The notes under the pieces were generated by a model. The model worked only from the letters and a program-made list of their open reading frames with translations. It was not told the DNA's origin and ran no database searches. Both the position numbers and the translations under genes were made by a program. From contig MPUH01000682.1 of NCBI GenBank assembly GCA_001970955.1, positions 1 through 40,303 of the forward strand: 40,303 bases of DNA, in the 5' to 3' direction. How positions within the stretch are numbered: the first letter of the stretch is position 1; each line of letters begins with the position of its first letter. Shown here piece by piece: positions 1 to 9,240 of the stretch. The DNA is from Stentor coeruleus. Taxonomy: Eukaryota; Ciliophora; Heterotrichea; Heterotrichida; Stentoridae.

Positions 1-246
1 AATCTCTACTTCCCTTCCGTCGATAAACAATCCATCACTATTAAGGAGCCTTTTAGGAATTCCTTTTTTAAACACTAGTGTGTATTTTTTTTCATTGATT
101 TCATATGTCCCGATTCCATTCCATCTTCCATTTTCCCACTGTCCATTATAAATTGCCCCGTCAATGTAATATTTTTCCCCCTTGCCATGAGGATAGTTAT
201 TATTTAAGTCTCCAATATAGGTTCCTAGCATGTCTGATTTTTCCAT
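1..246 (-). CDS. MORN-repeat protein, N-terminal part (runs off left edge)
   Basis: The minus strand is open from an ATG at 244-246 to the window edge, giving about 82 residues. They start MEKSDMLGTYIGDLNNNYPH and contain two MORN-type units (YIGDL...PHGKG and YNGQWENGRWNGIGTY), followed by a KKYTLVFKKGIPKRLL segment. The sequence matches the N-terminus of the gene at 736-2067 almost residue for residue, so the two are tandem paralogues in the same orientation. MORN repeats are short beta-hairpin units that often bind membranes or scaffold proteins; the role here is unknown. The C-terminus lies outside the window. Confidence 0.8.
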   Translation of the reverse strand, partial: MEKSDMLGTYIGDLNNNYPHGKGEKYYIDGAIYNGQWENGRWNGIGTYEINEKKYTLVFKKGIPKRLLNSDGLFIDGREVEI

Positions 247-735
247 ATTATTATAACTTGGATAAGTTTATTCAATTTTTTATGGCAGAATATTTTAAAT
301 TAAACTTTTTTGATTGATAATAATAGGCAAGTAAGTCTAATTATTTAATATAAAACTATTTAAGGACTTGAGAATATCTTATGGCAAAATAAATGTTAAT
401 AAGTTGTGCTGTATTTTAGGTAAAATGATTAAAATCAAAGCTCTATGACTTTTTCTATAACAAACTATCTAAGTGACTCTCAGATTTTGAAAGAATTAAA
501 CTAAAATTTTTATTAGTATACAAGTTTTAGTGCTAATTTTTGGGGGATAAAATTTCTAATATCTCTTAACTATATGATTTAAAGAAAAAAACCTTATAAA
601 ATTATCAATGCAATATCCAGTCTATTAAAAAAACCCATTAAGAACAAATTTTAGAAAATAATTATTAAAGATTATAATCTATCATTAAAGTAATTAAAAG
701 ACTTAATGCTTAACTTTTAAAGGACACTAAAAGAC
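247..735. other. Intergenic spacer between tandem MORN paralogues
   Basis: This AT-rich spacer has no supportable gene. Near its right end an imperfect 32-bp direct duplication (about 697-728 and 729-760) copies the last codons and stop of the downstream MORN gene into its own 3' flank. Confidence 0.6.
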
Positions 736-760
736 TTAATGTTTACTTTTAAAGGACGCT
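697..760. repeat. Imperfect 2 x 32-bp tandem repeat across a gene end
   Basis: Two adjacent copies share the core gacttaatg...cttttaaaggac. The right copy holds the final codons and TAA of the MORN gene; the left copy lies in its 3' flank. It looks like a recent slippage duplication. Confidence 0.6.
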
Positions 761-2067
761 TTAATAGACTTTTTTTCAACAATCTGATCATTTTCCCATT
801 TTCCAAAAATAACTAAATTCTTTGTAAACAAATATCCAAGACCATGCCTTTTATCATCTTTCCAATGTCCTTTATATCTATTTTCATTACTATAAATACA
901 GTATCCAATTCCATGCTTTAAACCATTTTTATATTCTCCAATATATAGAAATTGATTTATATTTGAAAGCATTCCACAACCATGCATTTGAGTATTTTTT
1001 ATTTGCCCTTTATACTTTTCTTGATTAGAAACATTAATTCCTCTACCAATTTTATCCTCTCCAATAAAAGTTGAATCGCGTTTTTGTACTTTTATTATAT
1101 CTGTTCTGTTTTCCATTACTTTTTGTTCATATTCAATCCAATTTGAAGATTTTCTCACCAATCTTAATGTTGAATCTATACTATTCTCTGTATCTGAATA
1201 TTTTGAAATCAAAAATCTTCTAACAATTTCGGAAATAGGTTGGAAGTTTTTAATTGAGTCCGAAAATAGTATTATTTGTGATTTAAGAAATTCTATATCA
1301 TTAGTATCAAGTTGTTGTTCTTCATGCATAGCTTTATCGGAATTATTATTTATGAAAAACTTTTTAGTGAAATTCCCATTTGTTATAATGACTTCATTAG
1401 TGATAATATCTTGATTATAAAAGAAATTTACTTTTATATTGCTGACTTTTAATTTAACATTGCCATTAAGTTTCCCTAATAAGTAGTTTACCGAAAACTC
1501 ATAATTTCCAATAATAAGTTTACCTTTTCCATTAGGAACAGCTTTATCAAAATATCCATTATAAGAAATACTCCTAAAATTTATATTTCCAAAGCCATTC
1601 GAACTTTTAATAGCTTTTAGTTCCCCATAAAATTCAAAATCTTCAACTTTTGAATATTCAAATTCAGCTAATTTCTTTGGAAACACTTTTCCGTTAAAGC
1701 TTAAGCATTTTCTAATATGAGAGTAATATGTAAAATACCCACAGTCCTTAATTTCTAATCTTGGCTTTACTGTTTCAGTAAAATACTCATCTTTTTGCTT
1801 GAATGCTAAAGGTATTAGGATTATCTCGTAAAAACAGTTATCTCTAAATAACTCATCGCTAATGAGTAGTTTTTTAGGTATTCCTTTATTGAATACTAGA
1901 GTAAACTTTTTATTATTATACTCATATGTCCCAATTCCATGCCATCTTCCATATTCCCATTGCCCATCATAGGATGCCCCATAAAAGTAATATTTCTTCC
2001 CTTGGCCATGAGGATAATTATCTTTTAGATCTCCTATATATTGTCCTATTGCTTCTGATTCTTGCAT
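736..2067 (-). CDS. MORN-repeat protein, 443 aa
   Basis: The protein has MORN units at both ends and an unrelated middle. The N-terminal pair (residues about 9-50) contains YIGDLKDNYPHGQGKKYY and YDGQWEYGRWHGIGTYEY. The C-terminal group (about 350-430) contains YKGQIKNTQMHGCGML, YIGEYKNGLKHGIGYC and YKGHWKDDKRHGLGYL. The roughly 280-residue centre is charged, with no domain I recognise. There is no signal peptide or membrane segment. The gene is a tandem paralogue of the partial gene at 1-246. MORN proteins commonly sit at membranes or the cytoskeleton in ciliates; this one's role is not known. The start is the first in-frame ATG and aligns with the paralogue's start. Confidence 0.85.
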   Translation of the reverse strand: MQESEAIGQYIGDLKDNYPHGQGKKYYFYGASYDGQWEYGRWHGIGTYEYNNKKFTLVFNKGIPKKLLISDELFRDNCFYEIILIPLAFKQKDEYFTETVKPRLEIKDCGYFTYYSHIRKCLSFNGKVFPKKLAEFEYSKVEDFEFYGELKAIKSSNGFGNINFRSISYNGYFDKAVPNGKGKLIIGNYEFSVNYLLGKLNGNVKLKVSNIKVNFFYNQDIITNEVIITNGNFTKKFFINNNSDKAMHEEQQLDTNDIEFLKSQIILFSDSIKNFQPISEIVRRFLISKYSDTENSIDSTLRLVRKSSNWIEYEQKVMENRTDIIKVQKRDSTFIGEDKIGRGINVSNQEKYKGQIKNTQMHGCGMLSNINQFLYIGEYKNGLKHGIGYCIYSNENRYKGHWKDDKRHGLGYLFTKNLVIFGKWENDQIVEKKSIKASFKSKH

Positions 2068-2542
2068 AATATTATTATAGATATATTAAACTATTTATAC
2101 TACAATTTCTTATAATTTAAACATATTTGAATAATAATCATAAGTAAATAAGTGTAAATTATAAGGATTTTTATGCTTGAAGCTGAGAGAAAAGTCTATG
2201 TAAGTCAATTATATTATAAAAAATAAATTACGTAATATTGTATTTTTAAAAGTAATTTTATTGAATTATAAATGATTAAGTGTTTTAATTCATCTAAATA
2301 GTCACCAAGTTCTTCTAAATAATCGCCCATTTTGTATAATAAAAGTTGTCTATATAAAATTCTATATAGATTTAGTTATAATACAATTTTAATATATAAA
2401 AGTTTAAGTTTTAATCTAGCAAACCATAAATAGTTTCTAAAATACATTAACTATCAATAAGTATATCTAACAGTATCACAAAATATCCTTGCAGTTTATT
2501 GTACCAAAAATCTTAATAAAAACTACCAGGAATAAATTCAAT

Positions 2543-3002
2543 ACCATATAATACATTAATTTCTTCATAATTTCTAATGAATTGATTTCTGATATTATAA
2601 AGCACTATACATTGATTTAAAAATCTATAACTTAGACAAACAACACCGTATAATACATTAATTTCTTGATAATTCCTAATGAATTGATTTCTGATATGAT
2701 AAAAATCAACGAGTCCATTATTAAAAACAATGAGTTGTACACCATCCCGAATCAGCTAAAAGAAAGAAGTTGCAGTACTCTCAAACCTGAACCGGACGAA
2801 ATCGTAACCCCTCTAACCTAACCACCTCTCTACTTTAACTTGAATTTCCGATATTATAAAACACTATACATTAATCAAAAAACCTATAACTTAAACAAAC
2901 AATATCATATAATACATTAATTTCTTGATAATTTCTAATGAATTGATTTCTGATATTATAAAGTACTATACATTAATCAAAAAACCTATAACTTAGACAA
3001 AT
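2543..3002. repeat. About 102-bp repeat, three copies, one interrupted
   Basis: The phrase tataatacattaatttctt recurs at 2547, 2649 and 2908. Each time it is followed by taatgaattgatttctgata, then (c/t)actatacatt and cctataactta or tctataactta. The first two copies are 102 bp apart. The second and third are 259 bp apart, which is 102 plus a 157-bp insertion. Repeat function is unknown. Confidence 0.8.
2693..2849. other. 157-bp GC-richer insert within the repeat
   Basis: The middle repeat copy is split by 157 bp flanked by similar sequence (tttctgatatgataaaa on the left, tttccgatattataaaa on the right). By my count 2761-2820 is 45% G+C, well above the surrounding spacer. No open frame, tRNA arms, 5S-type core or snRNA motif could be recognised on either strand. 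It could be a small mobile insertion, a structured RNA gene or foreign DNA. Confidence 0.45.
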
Positions 3003-3195
3003 ACTTTTTCATCTATTCTTTCGTTCTCCATAATTCACTCATCACATAAACCCTATTTTTATACTAAAACTCTAATTCAACTCTTAATCTACCATATTAT
3101 TAACTAATAAACAATCTCTCCCTTAACGATTTAGAATAATTATATTAAGTAAATAGCGTTTATATTCAATACTCTTATCTAAACCACAAATAAAC

Positions 3196-5607
3196 ATGTC
3201 AAATATGATATCAATTTGGACTGGAGAAGAAGATGAAACTCCTAAAATCATCCAAAAAAACCCTGGTGAACTCTTGTCTTTTAATGATACTTGTTCCTTT
3301 ATCATGAATGGTCAAATATTAGCAAAAGTATCATATATTCCCAAGCCCCAAACACTTAAAATACCAATTTGTGTTATATGTTGTGCCTGCAACAGCCAGA
3401 CAAGCTTATTTGTCACAGCTGAAGGAGATGTTTGGGGAAGCTCGAAAGAGGAAACGTCAAGGATGATACTTGGAAAAATGGTTAAAAAGGACAAATTAGT
3501 TAAAATCGAGGGACTTTCAAACATTATTCGAGTATCTTTAGGGAATACTCATGCAGCAGCAATAAATAGTAAAGGGAAACTGTTTATATGGGGTGAAGGC
3601 GAAGACCATCAATTAGGAGAAGTCAAAACAAAAAAACAAGGGCCGACCCTAGTGAAAAAAGCTGAAATATTCACAGCAGAGCAAGTATTATGTGGAGAAA
3701 AATCCACTTTAATTCGTACTGAAGGCGGCTATGTATACATTTTTGGACTTCTAGGCCATTATGAGTACTGCAAAAAACCCTGCAAGCCAAAAGCTCTTCC
3801 TTACACCCTTAATTATTTTGAACCTTACTTTATAACAGATATGCGCATTGGAAAGAGTTTTGTTGCAGTTTTATCATTAGGTGATATCCATGTCTTTGAT
3901 AGCTGTTTAAAGCCAGTAAGACTTACTATATACAATAATGATATAATTTCTATAGCATCAACCGAATTTAGCTTATTTGGATTAGAAAAAAATTATTTGT
4001 ATCAATGGATTGAATATAAAGGTCATAAAAGTTGTGGAATTAGAAATTGGATAGTAAAAGTTTATATGCTAGAAAAAGGATATTTAGACTGTACTTTGAT
4101 ATCAGGATATGGGAAAAATATAGGGTTTATGTGTGATGATGCTAAAGGATTTGTTGGAAAAGTTATTAAAAACAATAAATTTTTAGATGATGCGGGAGAT
4201 GCTAATTTTGAAGAAGGAGAAGTTCTTATAAGGAATTTAAAGTTGGGTAATGGGCATATGGATGATAATTGGAAAGGGGATTCTAAGAAAAGAGCTGGAG
4301 TGGTTAGATTAACTGATGCAATAAATAAGGAACTTAGGCTGAGTTTTATAAGACTTATTGGGAAAATCAGTTATAAAAATTGGGTGTTAGGAGAAAATAA
4401 TGCGAATTCATCAATTGACCCGATATTATTTGTCAATAAACTCGAACTGATACTCAAAAAAAAACTTAAATTACACTTTTCCGCTTTCCAAAACATTTTT
4501 TCAACAAAAAAAGGCAAATTTTTAGCGGCATTAACGAAAAATCTGACAAAATACCTTGATTTCACTACTTTTAGTATATGGAAAAAAAACTGCAAAGCTA
4601 AAAGCCCTTATCATAAAAGCCCTCTAAGATTCGGCATATTATTATTAAACTCAGCTAATTCTAAGCTTCTGCGGAAAATAAAAAGTAGTGTTTTTATCCT
4701 TTTAATCAGATATAAACCTGATAGATTAAGGAATAAAGTTGTGTTAAAACATTTACAAAGAATTGTCAAAGCAAAACTTGGGGTATTTTTCACATGTATT
4801 TTCATGTATATTGACGGGTTAAAAGTAAATTTATTGAAGAGTATATTGCTTATAAAAGTCAAAAAAGAAGAGAAAAATAAATGTATTCAGCTTATAAAAT
4901 GTTTTTCGACGTTTAAGAATTCTAGCTCAAGCAGTGCATCTTGTGAGAGTAGAAAGTCTTCAGAATTTTCAAATAATAATTCTTTTAGGAAGCCGAAGCT
5001 CAATTTGAAGATGATATCTGAAGGGGATAGTTCTGTAGTTTATTATGATTCTTCGCCGATACTTGAGAAAAATTTATCTGCTGATCAGTCTACAAAAACT
5101 ATAAAAACGTTAAATAAAAGTCGAGAAGGTTTGTTTTCCAAAACCGCGCAAAAATCCATGTCGCCAAGACCTCAGATTCTAGAAAAACCAAAAAACATTG
5201 AGATCAAACCAAGGCCTATAAACAAAAATTCTCAAAACTCTGAAGAAACAAAATCCAAGCAAATAAAAACTAAGCTTCTCAAACTCAGTCCGCAATCGAA
5301 AAACCCTGATAGAGAAAAATCCCCAAAAGTTTTTTCGATAATTCTAAATACAAGGATTTCAACAAAATTTACAAGAGTATTTTCCATAATCCAAGGAAAA
5401 ATCAAAACCCAATACCAGCAAGTATTTCCAATCCTTAAAGAGAAAAAGCTCATCCTATCATTCTCTAATTCCTCAGACTATTCTGATACACTCTCAATAA
5501 CAACAGAGAACTGGAAGCTGAAGATTTTTTCTTTAGGTCTTATCAAGCTTCAGTCTCTAATCAAAATGCGACTAAAGCAATTAGTTTCTAATCATCTATT
5601 TAGTTAA
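3196..5607 (+). CDS. RCC1-like repeat protein, 803 aa
   Basis: Residues about 1-330 carry degenerate RCC1-type blades: SLFVTAEGDVWGSS, HAAAINSKGKLFIWGEGEDHQLG, TLIRTEGGYVYIFGLLG and FVAVLSLGDIHVF. This suggests a beta-propeller. Residues about 380-600 are basic, helical and rich in F/L/K, with phrases such as FTTFSIWKK and HFSAFQNIF. Residues about 610-720 are serine-rich and probably disordered; the C-terminus is helical again. RCC1-type propellers act as exchange factors or scaffolds, but the protein is far from canonical RCC1 and no exchange activity should be assumed. Its stop lies inside the end of the convergent dehydrogenase gene (12 bp overlap). I saw no intron. Confidence 0.75.
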   Translation: MSNMISIWTGEEDETPKIIQKNPGELLSFNDTCSFIMNGQILAKVSYIPKPQTLKIPICVICCACNSQTSLFVTAEGDVWGSSKEETSRMILGKMVKKDKLVKIEGLSNIIRVSLGNTHAAAINSKGKLFIWGEGEDHQLGEVKTKKQGPTLVKKAEIFTAEQVLCGEKSTLIRTEGGYVYIFGLLGHYEYCKKPCKPKALPYTLNYFEPYFITDMRIGKSFVAVLSLGDIHVFDSCLKPVRLTIYNNDIISIASTEFSLFGLEKNYLYQWIEYKGHKSCGIRNWIVKVYMLEKGYLDCTLISGYGKNIGFMCDDAKGFVGKVIKNNKFLDDAGDANFEEGEVLIRNLKLGNGHMDDNWKGDSKKRAGVVRLTDAINKELRLSFIRLIGKISYKNWVLGENNANSSIDPILFVNKLELILKKKLKLHFSAFQNIFSTKKGKFLAALTKNLTKYLDFTTFSIWKKNCKAKSPYHKSPLRFGILLLNSANSKLLRKIKSSVFILLIRYKPDRLRNKVVLKHLQRIVKAKLGVFFTCIFMYIDGLKVNLLKSILLIKVKKEEKNKCIQLIKCFSTFKNSSSSSASCESRKSSEFSNNNSFRKPKLNLKMISEGDSSVVYYDSSPILEKNLSADQSTKTIKTLNKSREGLFSKTAQKSMSPRPQILEKPKNIEIKPRPINKNSQNSEETKSKQIKTKLLKLSPQSKNPDREKSPKVFSIILNTRISTKFTRVFSIIQGKIKTQYQQVFPILKEKKLILSFSNSSDYSDTLSITTENWKLKIFSLGLIKLQSLIKMRLKQLVSNHLFS

Positions 5608-6705
5608 TTTCTTGATATTAACTTTTCTTTCTGCTAGATATTTAATAACATAATCGAATTTTTCAGCATTTCTCCCGATATGCTCCATAAGGAAAACCCC
5701 TTTGTCTTTATGAATCCCTTTTAATAGTAATGAAGCACATGCAGTGGCACTATAACCTGTTGTCCTAGACATAGCACTAAGTTTAGTCTGAGTACAATAA
5801 TAATCAACAAGAGAATAAGTGATTGAACTTTGTGCTGTCTCACCTATTACTTGAAGAATAACTATATCTTCTTCTTCAGGAGAAAGATAAAATACTTTAT
5901 CAAGTATAGCTGAAGTCATATCAAATGGAGCTAATTTTTGGCCTTTCACTTCCTTAACTTCTGTATCAAAAAAACCAGTTTTTTTAAGCAAGCACATATA
6001 TTCAGCATACCCCGGATAACGTAAAGTTTTCTCTATTATATTCGGAACTTCAGGAATAGTTTTTAATAAAGAACGTACACCATCAGTATAAAAAGCTTCT
6101 AATGTGCCAATTTCAGTATCAATTAGCTCAACTCCTGTCAAAGGTTCTTTTGTCACTGTATGTCCATACAATTTTATACGTGCTGGTCTTGTATATTCTT
6201 CCATCACATCGACAAAAGAAAATGGTGCCTTATAGTTAAAGGGCCATTTACGGATTTTTGGCACACCTCCAACAAGCATTGTAATTTTTTCAGATTTTTG
6301 CGTTTCAGTTAGGTGACCACAAAACATATTAGTTAATCCTGGGGCTAAACCTGCATCAACTATTGCAGATACACCTTTGGTTTTAGCTAAGGAGTCTAAA
6401 ATAAGATGATCTTCAGGCATGAAAGATATATCGACTATATTTTTTACTCCTGAATTGATTAAATGCTCTAAAGTTTGGAAACCAAGGAATCCTGGAACAC
6501 CTGACACTACTAAATCATAAGGTTGGAAGAATTTAGATGAAAGCTTTGATGTGTCAGCGAATATCGTTTCGATTTTAGGGTTAAGAGAACTTAGTCTTGA
6601 TAAGTTTTTTTCATTTAAGTCAACTGCTGTGACATTAAATGACTTTGATAGATCTAAAGCCATTGTACAGCCTACCTTCCCGGCTCCAAGTGTAAGAATT
6701 TTCAT
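5596..6705 (-). CDS. Saccharopine/lysine dehydrogenase-like oxidoreductase, 369 aa
   Basis: The N-terminus MKILTLGAGKVGCTMALDLS is a Rossmann start with GxGxxG (G7, G9, G12). VDAGLAPGLTN (about residues 117-127) is typical of the saccharopine dehydrogenase/lysine 6-dehydrogenase family. The length fits the compact single-domain type found in bacteria and archaea, not the bifunctional eukaryotic AASS. These enzymes act on lysine or saccharopine with NAD(P); the exact substrate cannot be read from sequence. No targeting peptide is evident, so it is probably cytosolic. The gene converges on the RCC1-like gene and shares its last 12 bp with it. A bacterial-type enzyme could reflect ancient horizontal transfer, which needs a phylogeny. 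Confidence 0.8.
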   Translation of the reverse strand: MKILTLGAGKVGCTMALDLSKSFNVTAVDLNEKNLSRLSSLNPKIETIFADTSKLSSKFFQPYDLVVSGVPGFLGFQTLEHLINSGVKNIVDISFMPEDHLILDSLAKTKGVSAIVDAGLAPGLTNMFCGHLTETQKSEKITMLVGGVPKIRKWPFNYKAPFSFVDVMEEYTRPARIKLYGHTVTKEPLTGVELIDTEIGTLEAFYTDGVRSLLKTIPEVPNIIEKTLRYPGYAEYMCLLKKTGFFDTEVKEVKGQKLAPFDMTSAILDKVFYLSPEEEDIVILQVIGETAQSSITYSLVDYYCTQTKLSAMSRTTGYSATACASLLLKGIHKDKGVFLMEHIGRNAEKFDYVIKYLAERKVNIKKLTK

Positions 6706-7731
6706 TTACTAAATAGTGGTTAAAATAATCTGTGTATTTATACTGAGCAAATTTATGAAATTCTAGAGGAGAAAAATAAAATCACTAACACAATGATAAT
6801 GCTAAAATGCAAAAGTATAAGATTTTATGTCTATAGGCTTACAGAGCATATTATATATTTAATTTTTGATTTTTAAAAGACTAATAAAAAAGGTGAGTTC
6901 AATTGAAGAAAATGAAAAAAACAATATAGAACCACAACAGCTCTCGATACAATACAATTTCAGAGTACATAAAACAAGTGTATCTATAAACATCATAGCT
7001 TATTTGATTTGATGTAAAGTTCATAAATAAAGTTTACTATTTTTTTTTGACTTAAAATGGTCAGAATAAGCTAATAGCAAACAAAAACTATAATAATTTA
7101 GAATATCAATGAGGTTTAGTGTTATCAAAACCTAAGAAAAGCATATAAAGTAAGATTTCTCATACTAAAGATGTATATGATTATTTATAAAGGATTAAAC
7201 ATGGAAATGAGTCTTGTTTTATTTATGCCAAACCATATCTAAATAATCTCAGATGCTCTATATATCATATGAAAACTCAGAAATTATTATACTCCTTAGT
7301 GCATTTTAGGAGTTAATGCTTAAATTGTATATTATGCAAGGCTACTTCAATCTTTTTATAAATTAACTCACTTTAAGGTTTTGAAGGTAACTGAAGTACT
7401 CACAATGTTGTAAAATCAAATACTACCCTCATAAAAAATACTAATAATTAAGATTAAAGCTTGGTTCTTATGAAAATAAATCAATAAATACTCATGGAAG
7501 AGGATATTAGAAAATTACACAAAGAATAGATAAAAATGCTGACTAGAATACTTTTTGCTAAAAGAAAATCTGATTAATATCCTCTAGCTAAAAACTATAA
7601 AATAGATAATAAAACTTGATTGTCAAAACACAACTTGTTGAGTATTAAAAACTAAATAATACTTCAGCTGATTTTATTATTTATACTATCAGAGCATACT
7701 CATATATAAATTTCTATAACTTAGCTACAAA
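6706..7731. other. 1-kb spacer, possibly containing a decayed gene
   Basis: No intact gene is present. Short plus-strand stretches read like coding sequence between stops, for example about 6890-7010 and 7191-7313 (includes FIYAKPYLNNLRCSIYHMKT). Open runs of this length also occur by chance at this base composition, so a relic is possible but not shown. No inverted copy of the transposase's 5' flank was seen here. Confidence 0.3.
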
Positions 7732-8886
7732 TTAAACTTCCACTTTTTTCTCTCCCATCTGATACTCTTTAAATATCGCACAAAAAGCCTTTAACAGCAT
7801 TGCAACCTCAGCAACCTTATCCTGATACTCTTTAAACTGTCTTTTCCAACAATACAAATGCAAATATTTCTGTAAATCAAACAAACATCTATTCTGTCTT
7901 CTTATTTCATACTTAGCCCATCCCCATGATATTTCAATATCCTGAGTGTGAATTTCTCTACTATGTGGGTTAACAAAATATCTAGAATGATCAACAGTAT
8001 AATGTGGGAAACCATAATCAGGTAGTTTATTATAACTTGCCCATTGATCTGATACAATCGTCGTCCCAGGTTCACATATTTTCTGTATAATTGGGACTAA
8101 AGTTGTAGCAACTCTGTTTTTTACAATTTCCATATACACAAGTTTCCTTTCTCTTTCATAAAGCCCAAATACCCATTTTTCTGTCGACCGTGTAGTCCCT
8201 GGTTTTTTTTTAAGTTTAAAAGCAGACTCATCAATCTCAACAACCCCACGGAATTTTGGTAGGTTTTTAATATAATGTTCTGATATCGCAGTTTTAACTA
8301 AATTAGTAACATGACTTAATTGTCTAGGGTAAATGTTTAATATTTTCTTCATTTCTACATCCCTACATCCAATAAGAAACATTATAATTATTGTTAAAAT
8401 CCTTTGGGAATTAAAACCACATTCTTTCCAAGGTGTCCTGTCTAAGAAATTCCAATTCTCACCACATTTACAGATATAGTCAAAATCCCCTAAGACTGGG
8501 TTTTGGCATAATCGGACTTTGTTTGAACATTGAGGACATTGAGTTTTTAATTGTACAAGACCAGTTTGGATCATAAAACATGAGGAGTAATAATTATTTG
8601 TTATAACTTGGAAGACTGAAGATGGGATTCGTTGTTTTAGAGCATATGTCATCATTTGGCATTGGATTTCACCTTCAGCTATTGAAGCTGGGATTGTGAA
8701 ATCATCAGCAAATGCACACCTTTTGAGTATTGTATGATACTTTTTTTTGAGTTTTTGTTCTTGTTTGTCTAGAATCTCAATTTGATTAATGTTAGTTTTC
8801 GCTTCTGTTAGCAGATCGTTTTTGACGTAAGTGCTAGCGAAGCAGTGAACACATTTAGCTTTGGCTTGATTAGGACTTGTTAGCAT
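7732..8886 (-). CDS. IS1595/ISXO2- and Merlin-type DDE transposase, 384 aa, intact
   Basis: The catalytic core shows all three acidic residues of the ISXO2-like (IS1595) superfamily: D219 in VEIDESAF, D280 in IVSDQWASY and E318 in HTQDIEISWGWAKYEIRR. A zinc ribbon precedes it (C117-x2-C120 and C139-x-C141), and an extra CVHC lies at residues 12-15. Eukaryotic members of this superfamily are Merlin elements. The reading frame is uninterrupted. No terminal inverted repeats or target-site duplication could be found: a C5-AA-G6 tract lies just upstream of the start, but no partner lies downstream. Either the element ends have decayed or the gene is domesticated, which ciliates have done with other transposases for genome rearrangement. 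An assembly join lies 130 bp upstream. Confidence 0.85.
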   Translation of the reverse strand: MLTSPNQAKAKCVHCFASTYVKNDLLTEAKTNINQIEILDKQEQKLKKKYHTILKRCAFADDFTIPASIAEGEIQCQMMTYALKQRIPSSVFQVITNNYYSSCFMIQTGLVQLKTQCPQCSNKVRLCQNPVLGDFDYICKCGENWNFLDRTPWKECGFNSQRILTIIIMFLIGCRDVEMKKILNIYPRQLSHVTNLVKTAISEHYIKNLPKFRGVVEIDESAFKLKKKPGTTRSTEKWVFGLYERERKLVYMEIVKNRVATTLVPIIQKICEPGTTIVSDQWASYNKLPDYGFPHYTVDHSRYFVNPHSREIHTQDIEISWGWAKYEIRRQNRCLFDLQKYLHLYCWKRQFKEYQDKVAEVAMLLKAFCAIFKEYQMGEKKVEV

Positions 8887-8896
8887 AAATTATAAG

Positions 8897-8909
8897 CCCC
8901 CAAGGGGGG
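8897..8909. other. C5-AA-G6 tract upstream of the transposase
   Basis: Five C, two A and six G occur in an otherwise AT-rich flank, 10 bp 5' of the transposase ATG. It might be part of a transposon end or a regulatory element. With a two-base loop it is a poor hairpin, and it is not rho-independent-terminator-like in a eukaryote. Confidence 0.4.
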
Positions 8910-8978
8910 TTTTTATGTTTATTATGCTTTTAAGTATTAAAATAAGTTTATGATATAAAGTATGAAGTTTTTTATTAT

Positions 8979-9051
8979 TGGTTTTTTGGTTTTAAGATGG
9001 TTATAGATTTTATGNTGGTTTTTTGGTTTTAAGATGGTTATAGATTTTATG
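8979..9051. repeat. Perfect 36-bp duplicate around a single N (assembly join)
   Basis: Positions 8979-9014 and 9016-9051 are identical, starting tggttttttggttttaag and ending tatg, with one N (9015) between them. This is what results when two overlapping contig ends are joined without collapsing the overlap. A real tandem repeat is less likely. Confidence 0.85.
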
Positions 9052-9240
9052 TATATTAGAATAGTTGTGAAGAATTTAGGATTTTAATATTAGCATTTGT
9101 ATCTTTGTTATAAGATCGAAATCTTTATGTAATTTCCTCGCTGAACTGATAATAATTATTTTATTATATAACCAAAGGGTAATTTTTATACAAAAAATAT
9201 TCAGTTTTAATTCTAAAAATATCGAGTATTTAATATTTAC

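Larger units (their letters stand above)
2068..3195. other. Gene-poor spacer with tandem repeats
   Basis: I see no supportable gene. The right half carries the approximately 102-bp repeat and the GC-richer insert listed separately. The last 150 bp are the 5' flank of the RCC1-like gene. Confidence 0.6.
8887..9240. other. Spacer with assembly join
   Basis: No gene is seen. The spacer carries the GC tract at 8897-8909 and the N with its flanking 36-bp duplicate. Confidence 0.6.

Noticed and set aside
105..317. 70-aa plus-strand open frame
   Set aside because: It lies antisense to the partial MORN gene, whose paralogue match settles the coding strand.
2730..2830. 5S rRNA or tRNA gene in the GC-richer insert
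   Set aside because: No box A/B/C sequence, T-loop motif or cloverleaf could be drawn on either strand.
7732..8916. Complete transposon with terminal inverted repeats
   Set aside because: No inverted match to the 5' flank was found in the 700 bp downstream of the gene.
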